DNA of 64,000 nucleotides from an uncultured bacterium (GTDB taxonomy: Bacteria > Bacillota > Clostridia > Peptostreptococcales > Anaerovoracaceae), in contig CAJMLL010000001.1 in assembly GCA_905214225.1 (NCBI GenBank), positions 49,257-113,256 of the forward strand, read 5' to 3'. Below are positions 1-8,825 of this stretch, piece by piece; positions within the stretch are counted from its first letter, which is position 1, and the number at the start of each line of letters is the position of its first letter. A program made the position numbers and the translations under genes. The notes below the pieces were generated by a model. The model was given only the letters and a program-made list of their open reading frames with translations. It was not told where the DNA came from and did not search any database.

Positions 1-7
1 GATCACC

Positions 8-29
8 GGACAAAAGAAAAACCAGCAAG
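8..29 (+). repeat. dispersed GACAAAA-N9-GCAAG motif, copy 1
   Basis: GACAAAA at 9-15 and GCAAG at 25-29, separated by 9 bases. It lies ahead of the terminator and the flavin reductase gene. The 12-mer GGGTCTGAAGCC follows at 40-51 and recurs downstream of the copy at 27752. Confidence 0.6.
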
Positions 30-52
30 AAAAATAACCGGGTCTGAAGCCT

Positions 53-108
53 GCTCCTCTTGTGAGAAACTGCTGAATAAGCGGTTTCCATGAGGGGAGT
101 TTTTGTTA
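53..108 (+). terminator. Rho-independent terminator of a gene left of the window
   Basis: Outer arms GCTCCTC (53-59) and GAGGGGAG (92-99) enclose a second stem, GAAACTGCT with AGCGGTTTC, and are followed by TTTTTGTTA. It probably ends a transcript entering from the left. Confidence 0.6.
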
Positions 109-171
109 TGATTTAAAGGCTCTTCTGCGGTGTAATTATAATAAAGTATGAAATAAACACAGGAGGTAAGT

Positions 172-744
172 ATGATGAAAAAAGATATGGGTGTTCAGCC
201 GCTTCTCACACCGATGCCGGTTCTGATGATTGCGACTTACGGAGATAATGACAAGGTTGATGTCATGAACATGGCATGGGGCGGAATCTGCGGATCCAGC
301 CAGGTGGTCCTGAATATCAGTGCTGACCACAAGACCACAGAAAACCTGAAAAAGCGCGGCGCATTCACACTCAGCGTTGCGGACTACGCGCATATGAAGG
401 AATCCGATTTCTTCGGAATCGCTACAGGGAACAAGATGGCAGATAAATTTGAAAGAAGCGGCATGCATGCGGTAAAGAGCAGCCGTGTCGATGCCCCGGT
501 CATTGAGGAGTATCCGATCACACTGGAGTGCAAGGTTGATGAAATCGTAGAAGGTAAAACCTGCCTGCATGTATATGGCGACATTCTGAATGTCCTCGCC
601 GATGAGAGTGTTCTGGATGAAAAGGGAAACATCGACATCACCAGGGTTGATCCGATTGTTTTCGATACCTTCGGAAGAAACTACTTCCGCCTCGGAGACA
701 AGGCCGGAAAGGCATGGGGCGAAGGCGTAGAACTTACGAAGTAA
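172..744 (+). CDS. flavin reductase family protein (FMN-binding split barrel)
   Basis: The 190-residue protein has the flavin-reductase-like split-barrel fold: an N-terminal stretch ending in NMAWGGICG, a central LNISADHKTTENL segment that resembles the flavin-contacting region, and the ADKFERSGMHAVKSS turn typical of the family. Such cytoplasmic proteins bind FMN and pass electrons from NAD(P)H or small redox proteins to acceptors; the partner is not evident here. The start is set by AGGAGGTAAG at 161-170, directly before the ATGATG at 172. The gene is monocistronic, with a strong terminator at 778-823. Family assignment is firm; substrate is unknown. Confidence 0.85.
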   Translation: MMKKDMGVQPLLTPMPVLMIATYGDNDKVDVMNMAWGGICGSSQVVLNISADHKTTENLKKRGAFTLSVADYAHMKESDFFGIATGNKMADKFERSGMHAVKSSRVDAPVIEEYPITLECKVDEIVEGKTCLHVYGDILNVLADESVLDEKGNIDITRVDPIVFDTFGRNYFRLGDKAGKAWGEGVELTK

Positions 745-777
745 AAGCCCGTTTTCCCTTGGAATTTACACATTGCA

Positions 778-823
778 AGCCGTGCTGTCACAGCGAATCT
801 GCCTGTGGAAAGCACGGCTTTCT
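778..823 (+). terminator. terminator of the flavin reductase gene
   Basis: AGCCGTGCT pairs with AGCACGGCT, with an inner CACAG/CTGTG stem, followed by a short T-rich run. A degenerate copy of the dispersed motif in reverse orientation (822-845, GCACAAG instead of GCAAG) begins at its end. Confidence 0.7.
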
Positions 824-966
824 TGTGCTAAGATAAATTTTGTCCCAGAATAACTGCTGACGGCGGGATGAGATATCCTGCCGGAAAACAATCAAATGAC
901 TGAACTGGCAGGCGGCTCTGCTGCATAAGAGCGGACCGGATTATGCCAGGCTGAAAAGGAGAGACT

Positions 967-1449
967 ATGGAATTCAGTGAGCAGATTAAAAAAATCAGGA
1001 AAGACAATCATCTGACGCAGGAGGAGTTTGCGAAACGCGTAAATGTCACGCGTCAGGCGGTATCCAACTGGGAGAATGACAGAAATCTTCCGGATATTGA
1101 GACCCTGATTGTGATTGCGCAGGAATTTCAGCTCTCTCTCGATGAGCTTATTCTGGGAGGAAAAGAAGATATGAATAAGATGACGGAAAAACTGATTAAG
1201 GATGGAAATGAAGGAAGACGGGCGAAAATGAATCTGGTATCCACCGTGATCGGCGGGGTGCTGATGCTGATGGGGGCGATGTGTCTGTTCATCAAGGCCA
1301 ACTCCGTGGAGTACATCGACAGGCACGGAATCCTGCATGAGAATTTCTACCTGATTCCGACGGGATTCCTGTTTCTGTTGGTCGGCGCAGTTGTCATTCT
1401 GACCAGCTGCATCGTGTTTGCGGTGAAGCGGGCGAGGGAGAAGAGGTAG
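967..1449 (+). CDS. XRE-family transcriptional regulator with two membrane segments
   Basis: The first about 60 residues form a Cro/CI-type helix-turn-helix (IRKDNHLTQEEFAKRVNVT, then RQAVSNWEND). The C-terminal half has two hydrophobic segments, roughly residues 88-108 and 125-147, separated by a polar loop. This HTH-plus-membrane layout is common in Firmicutes regulators thought to sense envelope or small-molecule signals, but the signal is not known. The ribosome site AAAGGAGAG lies just before the ATG. No obvious target is adjacent: the next gene starts 354 bases downstream. Confidence 0.85.
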   Translation: MEFSEQIKKIRKDNHLTQEEFAKRVNVTRQAVSNWENDRNLPDIETLIVIAQEFQLSLDELILGGKEDMNKMTEKLIKDGNEGRRAKMNLVSTVIGGVLMLMGAMCLFIKANSVEYIDRHGILHENFYLIPTGFLFLLVGAVVILTSCIVFAVKRAREKR

Positions 1450-1803
1450 ACTTCCTTAGCCCTGCCTATCCATGTAAAGATGAGCAATGTTATCCTTTGC
1501 CGCCGGGTGATGTCCGTGGCATTTTCAATTCATTCACAGGTCTATAGCGAATACAAATACTATGGAGGCTATCTATTCCACAGCGTTATTGGACGATCCT
1601 GCCGAACACTCTTAAAATGAAGATATGGAATTGATTGAATATTAGCAGATGTTTTCTGCCGGGAAATAAGATGAGCAGACGATCCGATATTGTTTGTATT
1701 TCACAGTTTTCAAGGTGCAGACTTTATGTTTTCTTCCGGAGCCATCCATGCGGCGGAAGGGGCAGCAAGTCTGCAGGGGCGCACGGATACGCAGGAGGAT
1801 GCC
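1450..1803. other. intergenic stretch without a recognised gene
   Basis: A short frame of 44 codons ends with TGA near 1620 and shows no recognisable motif. No convincing promoter or terminator was found. Confidence 0.4.
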
Positions 1804-2928
1804 ATGGATTATGAGGAATTGAAACAGAAAATAGCGGAGCTTCCGCCGGAAACGATGACGAATGCGGAACGCGGACAGAAGTATGCAGCAGGAGAAATGG
1901 TGGACCACATTCCCTTTTCCCTTCAGAGTAATGAAGAAGCGATGACGGATATTTTCGGTTATACGACGGCGCAGAGTCTGGATGGTACGAAAGTCATGAT
2001 CGATGTGCTGAAGCGCCGGAAAGAAGAATTCGGAATTGAGGGAATCAAGGTCGGTCTGCGTCTGAGAACAGTTGGACAGGCCGTCGGTTCAGCGATGCAT
2101 TTTCCTGAAGTCGGCATTGATTCGGTAGAAAAATTTGTCCTTGACCAGCCGGATTTTTCAGGGCTGGATGAAATCCTGAAAAATGACCCCTACACAAATC
2201 CGCTCTACCAGTCCATGCTGCAGCGCTGCAGGGAGCTGAAGGACGCCTTTCCGGATATGGGAGTCAACACCGTTGTCGCCGGTCCGATTACTACAGCCGC
2301 GGCCATCCGGCCGATTGAGCTGGTTTTACGAGATACGATGAAACATAGGGATAAGCTCTCCGATCTTCTGAACTTCTGCGTCGATCACTCTCTGGCCTGG
2401 GTGGATATGATGGTAAAGGAATTCGGCAGCATGCCCTGCGGAATCTGTGACCCGGTGTCCTGTGCGGACATTTTCAGCCCGCGGCAGTATGAGCAGTTTT
2501 CAGAGCCCTATCTTACCCGCCTGATCGATGGACTATACGAGATTACCGGAAGAAAGCCGGGCCTCCACATCTGCGGAAAGACGCATCCGCTCTGGTCACA
2601 CATGCTGAATCTGAACATCGCCAGTTACAGCGTTGACAACTCAGAGGACCTTGAGAAGGCAAAAGAAGTTCTGGGCCATAAATATATGCTGGTCGGAAAT
2701 GTCGCACCGGTCGATGTCATGCTGAACGGGACCATCGACGAAGTCATCGACACATGCCGCGAATGTCTCAGGAAGGGCGCAGACAGCCCGATGGGATACA
2801 CCCTTGGCACAGGCTGCCAGGTGTCGATCGGAACAAAAAGAGAGAATTTTGACGCCTTTATTTATGCCGCAAGAAAGTACGGCCGCGGCGCACAGAAAGG
2901 CCGGCTCCCTCAGGGCCTTGAGGATTAA
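1804..2928 (+). CDS. uroporphyrinogen decarboxylase-family methyltransferase (MtaA/CmuA-like)
   Basis: The 374-residue protein belongs to the UroD/MtaA/CmuA TIM-barrel family. It carries the zinc-type signature of cobalamin-dependent methyltransferases, HICGK at about residue 257 and a downstream GTGCQVS cysteine near residue 338, rather than the porphyrin-binding pattern of true HemE. Relatives move methyl groups between corrinoid proteins and a thiol or folate acceptor. No corrinoid protein or MtaB-like gene is adjacent, so the substrate is open. An open frame extends upstream to 1690, but GCAGGAGGAT at 1791-1800 directly precedes the ATG at 1804, which fits the usual family N-terminus. Confidence 0.8.
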   Translation: MDYEELKQKIAELPPETMTNAERGQKYAAGEMVDHIPFSLQSNEEAMTDIFGYTTAQSLDGTKVMIDVLKRRKEEFGIEGIKVGLRLRTVGQAVGSAMHFPEVGIDSVEKFVLDQPDFSGLDEILKNDPYTNPLYQSMLQRCRELKDAFPDMGVNTVVAGPITTAAAIRPIELVLRDTMKHRDKLSDLLNFCVDHSLAWVDMMVKEFGSMPCGICDPVSCADIFSPRQYEQFSEPYLTRLIDGLYEITGRKPGLHICGKTHPLWSHMLNLNIASYSVDNSEDLEKAKEVLGHKYMLVGNVAPVDVMLNGTIDEVIDTCRECLRKGADSPMGYTLGTGCQVSIGTKRENFDAFIYAARKYGRGAQKGRLPQGLED

Positions 2929-3049
2929 ATTCAGCGTTTCATCCTCCTTCTGCTATAGTAAATGAAGAAACAGGGAAGGCATCCCAGAGCGCAGCAAGAG
3001 CAGGAGGGCGCCCGATATAGAAAGGCAGCAGATAAGGAAAGGGCAGACT

Positions 3050-4603
3050 ATGACAGAACGGAATGCAGGCTATACACAAGAGGAAAAACAGCAGGAGGAG
3101 AAGACTGCCCGGGAGATCATTTCCGACGCCAGAAAGCGGATTCTCATGCAGGAGCGTTCTCTGGACAGCGCGATTTTCTCCATTCATCCGGCGCCGGCGC
3201 CTTCAGAAGTGACCGAAGACTACATGCTGGACGGGGAGACTTTTCAGTACAATCCGGCGCATGTGATTTCTTCTTTCCGTCAGAATGAGCATGCCGTCAG
3301 CAGAGCCTTCCTGCACGCCCTTCTTCACGTCCTGTTTCTTCATCCCTTTGCCGCCCGGACCGACGATCCTGCGCTCTGGAATCTGTCCTGCGACATCGCC
3401 GCGGAAGGGATCATCCTGTCCCAGCATAAGGCCTGCTTTTCCCTGGAGAAGGACCAGAAAGAGCAGAAAATCATCGATCAGATCTATGATCAGGCCGGAA
3501 TGCTGACTGCAGAGCGGATTTACCGCCATCTTCTCCGGCATACCTGGACAAAAGAAAAACGCAAGAAAGCAGCCCTTTTGTTCCACCAGGACACGCATGA
3601 CAGCTGGTACACGAACCGGATGCTCAGAGATCTTCTTAAAAGCCAGATGAGTGCGATAAGTAATTACGGTGAAGCTTATTCAGAGGCTTACGGAAATTCC
3701 AGCAGGACAGAAAATCTAATGGAAAGCATGGAGTTATCTGCTTTTCCGCCGGAAGAACAGAAGAATCTTTCCGCATCAGATTCTTCTGCCGGAGGCCTGA
3801 AAAATCTTTCTTCCGGTCTGCAGTACGGATCTTCGGATCTTCCATATCCGCTTCAGTATCTTGAAAAAGACCGGGAATCACTCGTCAGCACATGGACCCG
3901 CCGGTCCGACTATGTTTTGTCGAGACTGGAAAAAGGAAGCTCCGGAAGAAGCGGGGAAGCGGGATGGCTGATGCAGGAACTAAGGGAGGTGAAGCGGAAG
4001 CCTGCGGATTACCGGGACTTTCTCCGGAAGTTCGCAAGGCAGGCGGATACCGTGAAACCGAGCATGGATGAATTTAATCCGATTCTGTATACATACGGCC
4101 TTCAGCTCTACGGAAATCTTCCGCTGATCGAGGAGTCAGAGACGTCGCGGAAAAAGAAGATTTCGGAATTCATCATTGCGGTGGATACGTCCGGGTCGAC
4201 GGCAGGAAGCCTGGTGCAGGAATTTCTCCGGCAGACTTGTGATATACTGATGGATAAGGAATTATTTTCTGAGCGGATGAACCTGCACATTCTGCAGTGT
4301 GACGCAGCCATCCAGGAAGTGATGGTCATCCGTCATAAAAGCGAGATTGAGCAGGCGATGAAGCAGATTCATGTCAAAGGCCTGGGGGGAACGGATTTCC
4401 GGCCGGTCTTCTCTTATGCGGAACAGATGAAACGGGAAGGGAAAATCACGCACCTTCAGGGGCTTTTGTATTTTACGGACGGGCGCGGCGTGTATCCAAA
4501 GAAAAAGCCGGACTTTAAGACGGCATTTGTGTTTCTGCGAAACGAACTGGACGCGCCAAAGCTTCCGCCCTGGGCATATAAAGTGATTTGGGAGCAGAAA
4601 TGA
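3050..4603 (+). CDS. VWA-like protein with DUF2201-type metallopeptidase-like N-terminus
   Basis: The 517-residue protein has an N-terminal part resembling the putative metallopeptidase domain of DUF2201 proteins: a histidine cluster, HALLHVLFLHPF near residue 85, then a WNLSCDIAAE segment. The usual HExxH glutamate is replaced by alanine, so peptidase activity is doubtful. The middle is polar and probably flexible. The C-terminal von Willebrand A domain has the MIDAS motif DTSGSTAGS near residue 379, a following GGTDF and a TDGRG. Such VWA proteins act as adaptors for a MoxR ATPase. The stop overlaps the start of the ATPase gene (ATGA), so the two are translationally coupled. A copy of the dispersed motif falls inside the coding region at 3546-3565, probably by chance. 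Confidence 0.85.
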   Translation: MTERNAGYTQEEKQQEEKTAREIISDARKRILMQERSLDSAIFSIHPAPAPSEVTEDYMLDGETFQYNPAHVISSFRQNEHAVSRAFLHALLHVLFLHPFAARTDDPALWNLSCDIAAEGIILSQHKACFSLEKDQKEQKIIDQIYDQAGMLTAERIYRHLLRHTWTKEKRKKAALLFHQDTHDSWYTNRMLRDLLKSQMSAISNYGEAYSEAYGNSSRTENLMESMELSAFPPEEQKNLSASDSSAGGLKNLSSGLQYGSSDLPYPLQYLEKDRESLVSTWTRRSDYVLSRLEKGSSGRSGEAGWLMQELREVKRKPADYRDFLRKFARQADTVKPSMDEFNPILYTYGLQLYGNLPLIEESETSRKKKISEFIIAVDTSGSTAGSLVQEFLRQTCDILMDKELFSERMNLHILQCDAAIQEVMVIRHKSEIEQAMKQIHVKGLGGTDFRPVFSYAEQMKREGKITHLQGLLYFTDGRGVYPKKKPDFKTAFVFLRNELDAPKLPPWAYKVIWEQK

Positions 4604-6201
4604 ACATCAGTGAAGCAGAAAAACAGTTAAAATACGCGGCGGAGTGTTATCTGGAAAAAGACCAGGACGGGGAGTACATCATTCCGCTGGAAGAGCAGCG
4701 TCCGCTGTTTCTTTACGGGCCGCCGGGAATCGGAAAAACAGCTATTGCCGCGCAGGCGGCGGAAGAACTTCATCTCGGGTTTCTTTCCTATTCTCTGACG
4801 CATCACACCCGGCAGACGGCACTTGGCCTTCCCTTCATCACGGAGAAGCGGTATCAGGGTAAAACGGTGAAGATCTCTTCCTATACCATGAGTGAAATCG
4901 TCGCATCCGTTTATGATCTGATGGAGGAAACCGGCATTAAAGAAGGAATCCTTTTCCTGGATGAGCTGAACTGCGTGTCTGAGACACTGGCTCCTGCCAT
5001 ACTCAGATTCCTGCAGTTTAAAGAGTTCGGGCAGTATAAGATTCCGGAGGGCTGGGTGATTGTGACCGCAGGAAATCCGACGGAGTACAATGCAGGAGCC
5101 AGAAACTTTGATCTGGTAACCCTGGACAGGGTGAAGAAAATCACCGTGGAGCCGGATTATTCGGCCTGGCGGACCTATGCCGTGCGTCATGGCGTCCATC
5201 CCCTGGTTTTGTCGTATTTAGACACGAGGAAGGAAGATTTTTACTCAGTTGAGACGACGGTGGACGGAACGGAATTTGTGACAGCCAGAGCCTGGATGGA
5301 CCTTTCCACCATGCTGAAGCTGTATGAAAAGAAGCATTTTCCGGTGGACGAAAACCTGATCATGCAGTATGTGCAGAACGAACGGATTGCAAGGTCCTTT
5401 GCGTCCTACTGTGATCTGTTTTATGAATATAAACGGGTGTATCCGGTGGACGATATTCTGCGGGGCAGGGAAGACGAGGAGACTGTACGGAGGGCGCATG
5501 ACGCGTCGCTGGACGAACGGCTGGTCCTCTTGCAGCTGATTTTTGACCGGATGAAGGAGCCGCTCAGGGAAATCTACAGACGCCGAAGCGGAATCAGGGA
5601 CCTGGAGAGGAGGATCAAGCAGGCCGTCGGTCAGCCGTCCAGGCACCGCTATGGCGAGATGATCAATATTCTGCAGGATCTGGCCGCGGAACTTTCTGAC
5701 ACGCTTGAGCACGCACGGAAGTCCGGATCCTCTTCAGAAGAAGAGCAGAAAATTACCCGAAGTGAAATCCGCCTGCTGACCATGTGGGTGAAGGAACTGC
5801 TCCATGAAGGCTCCGAGCGCGGCCGCGACGACAAGGGCAGTGTCGCCGGAAAGCTGATCGCAGACAGGATGAATGAGCAGCTTCACGAGATGAAGCAGAA
5901 GATTGAGACTTCCAGAGGAAATTTGGAGCATGTTTTCCAGTTCTGCGAGAAGGCCTTCGGGCTGTCTCACGAGATGCTGATCCTCGTCACTGAGCTCACC
6001 GCGGACTTCTACTGCGCGGATTTCATCCGTCATTACGGATGTCCGGCTTACGATGAATACAGCGAGAAGCTGCAGTTCACCGGCCGGCGGACCCAGATCA
6101 GAAAAGACCTGCAGGAGATGTCTGCGCAGGATGCGCCAGAGACTCAGAAGTCTGGAGAGACAAAACACTCCCCGCAGGAAGATGAAGATAGGGAACAGTA
6201 A
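4600..6201 (+). CDS. MoxR-type AAA+ ATPase
   Basis: The 533-residue protein has a Walker A motif (GPPGIGKTAIAA, near residue 43), Walker B with ILFLDELNCV near residue 115, and a sensor-1 stretch, VTAGNPTEYN. The C-terminal half is largely helical with charged segments, longer than the minimal MoxR core of about 330 residues. MoxR ATPases remodel or insert cofactors into partners presented by VWA proteins, as in RavA-ViaA. A TTG 12 bases upstream is in frame, but the ATG at 4600 overlapping the previous stop is preferred. The stop TAA shares one base with the next ATG at 6201, so all three genes form one operon. Confidence 0.88.
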   Translation: MNISEAEKQLKYAAECYLEKDQDGEYIIPLEEQRPLFLYGPPGIGKTAIAAQAAEELHLGFLSYSLTHHTRQTALGLPFITEKRYQGKTVKISSYTMSEIVASVYDLMEETGIKEGILFLDELNCVSETLAPAILRFLQFKEFGQYKIPEGWVIVTAGNPTEYNAGARNFDLVTLDRVKKITVEPDYSAWRTYAVRHGVHPLVLSYLDTRKEDFYSVETTVDGTEFVTARAWMDLSTMLKLYEKKHFPVDENLIMQYVQNERIARSFASYCDLFYEYKRVYPVDDILRGREDEETVRRAHDASLDERLVLLQLIFDRMKEPLREIYRRRSGIRDLERRIKQAVGQPSRHRYGEMINILQDLAAELSDTLEHARKSGSSSEEEQKITRSEIRLLTMWVKELLHEGSERGRDDKGSVAGKLIADRMNEQLHEMKQKIETSRGNLEHVFQFCEKAFGLSHEMLILVTELTADFYCADFIRHYGCPAYDEYSEKLQFTGRRTQIRKDLQEMSAQDAPETQKSGETKHSPQEDEDREQ

Positions 6202-7070
6202 TGGATATGAACAGACGAGAAATCAATGACAGGTTAACAGAAAACCGGGATCAGGCAGCGGGAGCTGCGCAGAAGGAATTCCCGGGTCCTCGTGATTTCG
6301 CGCGGGTAGAAGGGAAAGAAAGGAAAAATCCGGCTTCTGCTGCGCAGATTTACCGTGTTCCGGCCGGGGAAAAGCGCCTGGACGCGGAATCCCTGCATAT
6401 GCATCCCCAGGCCCGGCAGGCAGAGATCATTATCCTTCCAGACTCGCTTAAGGAAATTGGAAATTTCTGCTTTTCCGGATATCATGAACTGGAAGAGGCC
6501 GTATTTCCGGCCTCTCTTTTTAAGATGGGACGAGGCGTGTTTCAGCACTGCTGGCATTTGAAGAGGGCCGTTCTTCCTTCCGGAACGGTCTATTTAGATG
6601 ACCAGTTCTTCTACGGCTGTGGGAATTTAAAGGAGCTGTTCGTCCCGGCTTCCGTTGAAGAGATCAGCCGGGACGCGCTGAGAAGCTGCAGCCGTCTGAA
6701 GAGGGTTTCTGTTTCTGATGGGAGGTTTCCGGATTATCCCCGCCGGGTACAGCAGCTCGCGGCCTTTACGCTGATGGAGACAGAAGACTGCGGAAATTGG
6801 GAAACACTGTCTTCCGCTCATCCCAATGCCGCAGAATATATTATAAAGCGTTCCCGGGGGCTGATGGATATTGCCATTGCGGGAAACCATCCTGAGGCTG
6901 CTTCTTTTCTGCTTCAGAATATGGATTACAGCGGAGAGGATCTGCAGGACTTTTCTGGACGGGCGAATGAAGAGGGAAGGACAGAGATCATGGCGCTGCT
7001 TCTGAGGGAGATCGGACGGAGAGATGACGGCAGGGCCGATGATGGTGAAGAGGAAATGTTCAGCTGGTAG
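6201..7070 (+). CDS. leucine-rich-repeat (LRR_5/BspA-type) protein with ankyrin-like tail
   Basis: The 289-residue protein has a polar N-terminus, then about four LRR_5 repeats of the form SLKEIGNFCFSGYHELEEAV between roughly residues 77 and 175. The C-terminal about 90 residues (AAEYIIKRSRGLMDIAIAGN, then EAASFLLQNMD) look like degenerate ankyrin repeats. There is no signal peptide, so it should be cytoplasmic, unlike secreted BspA proteins. It starts on the last base of the ATPase stop codon, which makes it the likely third partner, perhaps the recognition or substrate subunit. That role is inferred from the operon only. Confidence 0.75.
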   Translation: MDMNRREINDRLTENRDQAAGAAQKEFPGPRDFARVEGKERKNPASAAQIYRVPAGEKRLDAESLHMHPQARQAEIIILPDSLKEIGNFCFSGYHELEEAVFPASLFKMGRGVFQHCWHLKRAVLPSGTVYLDDQFFYGCGNLKELFVPASVEEISRDALRSCSRLKRVSVSDGRFPDYPRRVQQLAAFTLMETEDCGNWETLSSAHPNAAEYIIKRSRGLMDIAIAGNHPEAASFLLQNMDYSGEDLQDFSGRANEEGRTEIMALLLREIGRRDDGRADDGEEEMFSW

Positions 7071-7236
7071 GGAGTGAGGTATCAATATAACGTTGACTTG
7101 TCTGTAGAAAATGCTCGTATTTGGTGGTATAATGACAATATTCGAAATAATTAATTAGTATGATGTTTGTTGTATCAAATTGGAAGGTAGTGCAGACACA
7201 ATGCTTTCAATTTGGTTTTTATTTTGTGGTGGGAAG

Positions 7237-7740
7237 ATGGAAATTAAGGATAGAAGGGTCACATCCTTATGGGCAAAAAAAGAAGAGAGGGCAAGTCAAT
7301 TTTACTGGCTGCCATTAACTACGCATTTGACAGACACTATGAATGTCTGCAAATGGTTGTGGAATAATTGGATCAGTGACAGTCAGAGAGATTTCTGCAT
7401 CCATTCTATAAGACCATGTGACGCAGAGACAGCATCAAATCTTGCAGCGTTCCTTGGAGCGGTTCATGATCTTGGTAAGGCAACCCCTGCCTTTCAAATT
7501 CAAAAGGGATATAGCAATTCTCCAGATTTGGATGATGTTTTGCTTGAGAGACTGGAGCAGAACGGAATACGTGGAATTTCAACTTTAATTCTTGCAGATC
7601 CACACCGATCACATCATACAATTGCTGGAGAATTTATTTTATCACATGAGTTTTCAGTCCATGATGATATTGGATCTATTATCGGAGATCACCACGGCAA
7701 GCCTGTTGACGATAAACTGATCATAGAGGATCAGTCTGCA
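7237..7740 (+). pseudogene. cas3: cas3 HD-nuclease fragment (type I-E-like), truncated and fused
   Basis: Residues 1-168 match the N-terminal HD domain of type I Cas3: SLWAKK, LPLTTHLTDT, the HD pair in AVHDLGKATPAFQ, a histidine pair in HRSHHTIAGEF and GDHHGKPVD. The opening order is most like type I-E Cas3. The helicase half is absent. After IEDQSA the same frame runs straight into a glycerophosphotransferase fragment, so the junction lies at about 7740/7741. The segment is visibly more A+T-rich than its neighbours. No other cas gene and no repeat array were found nearby, so this is a relic of a lost CRISPR-Cas locus. The start follows GGTGGGAAG. Confidence 0.8.
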
Positions 7741-8295
7741 ACGGTGATTCAGCTTTGGCACGCTGCCGGAAAAATCAAAAGGTCAGGTTACAGTTCGCTG
7801 GGAAAGCCAGACGGCAGGGATCAGAAAGTTGCGGAGATTCTCTGCATGCACAAGAATTACGACTGGATTATCGCGGGAAACCCAAGGTGGAATCAGTTTT
7901 ACTGTGAGTCTTTCAATGTGGACAGAAGTAAGCTGAAGTGTCTGGGGCTTCCGCGGTTTGATTCGCTTCTCCGGTATGGAGCTCCGATGCGGCACCGGAT
8001 CATGAAGAGGTATCCGCAGATTAAATCTAGGCCGCTGATTCTTTATGTTCCGACATTCCGCCGGACACCATCTGATACCTGGAAGGAACTGATTGAAAAT
8101 CTGGATAAGGATAAATACACCGTTGTGGTCAAGGCGCATCCGAACCAGCCTCTTGAAAAAATTGAAGGCACTCTGGATATGCCGGAATTTTCTTCCCGCT
8201 AGCTACTGACGGCTGCGGAGTACGTGATTACAGATTATTCCTCCATTGCGCTTGAGGCGGCGGCGCTGAACCGGAAAACCTTCACCTCGCAGTGA
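7741..8295 (+). pseudogene. CDP-glycerol glycerophosphotransferase (TagB/TagF-type) fragment
   Basis: The frame that began as cas3 continues as TVIQLWHAAGKIK, then GRDQKVAEIL, GNPRWNQFY, LGLPRFDSLL, ILYVPTFRRT and VVVKAHPNQPL, which are landmarks of TagB/TagF-like glycerophosphotransferases of teichoic-acid synthesis. A TAG at 8200-8202 interrupts it. The same frame then resumes with LLTAAEYVITDYSSIALEAA, the conserved C-terminal ITDYSS region, and stops at 8293. The gene therefore lacks its N-terminus, has an in-frame nonsense codon and has lost its last part. The original enzyme would have acted at the membrane on poly(glycerol phosphate). Confidence 0.8.
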
Positions 8296-8805
8296 TTCAA
8301 GGGGAAACGCTTCTCGGAAGAACTGTGCGGCTGCTGGAAGAGCAGGATCCGTCTGCCGACGTGATTATCACGTTGCATGATGAAAGGTGCAGTGTTCCGG
8401 GTGCTGTCCGCTATGAACCGCTGCATAACCGCCGTGAAATTGATCGCTTCACCCAGGAACTGATTGAAGATAATGTCTGTTTTCTTTATGGAGATACCTG
8501 GTATGAGGAAGAGGTAATCGACAGAATCATGCATGACCAGAATCCGGCAGGGGTTGGATTTTATGGGAATAGAAAGGACATTGCCGCAGTAAAAGTGCAT
8601 GACAGCAGTCTGTTCAGGGTTCATGTGAAAATCGTCGGAGACAGCGCGATTCCGGGAATTCCGCAGAAAAATGTCGCCTGGAAAGTCTAGCACAATATCT
8701 GGCAGTCCTGACCTGCGTGCACCTCCTTTACAGAACTCGGGGATGAAATCCGCAACATCAACACTCCGGACGAATACAGAAATCTGGAAAGTGAAATGAA
8801 TGTGC
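8276..8805 (+). pseudogene. sugar-phosphate nucleotidyltransferase-like remnant
   Basis: From about 8276 another frame reads HLAVIQGETLLGRTVRLL, the start of an IspD/NTP-transferase-like domain lacking its N-terminal GGxGTR loop, then DNVCFLYGDTWYEEEVIDR. The frame closes at 8690. A C-terminal piece of the same family (FTELGDEIRNINTPDEYRN) reappears at about 8735-8800 in a different frame, so sequence between has been lost or shifted. The first base pairs overlap the glycerophosphotransferase remnant, which indicates a second deletion junction. Such enzymes activate sugars or polyols for cell-wall polymer synthesis. It is non-functional as it stands. Confidence 0.65.
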
Positions 8806-8825
8806 TTCCGGAAGATACAGATATG

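Noticed and set aside
1690-1803. N-terminal extension of the methyltransferase
   Set aside because: The extra 38 codons have no family similarity and a good ribosome site precedes the ATG at 1804.
3546-3565. Copy of the dispersed motif inside the VWA gene as a functional element
   Set aside because: It encodes a lysine-rich stretch (TKEKRKK) in the proper frame and is the only coding copy, so chance is enough to explain it.
7092-7135. Promoter for the cas3 fragment (TTGACT and TATAAT)
   Set aside because: The two boxes are 29 bases apart, far from the 16-18 needed.
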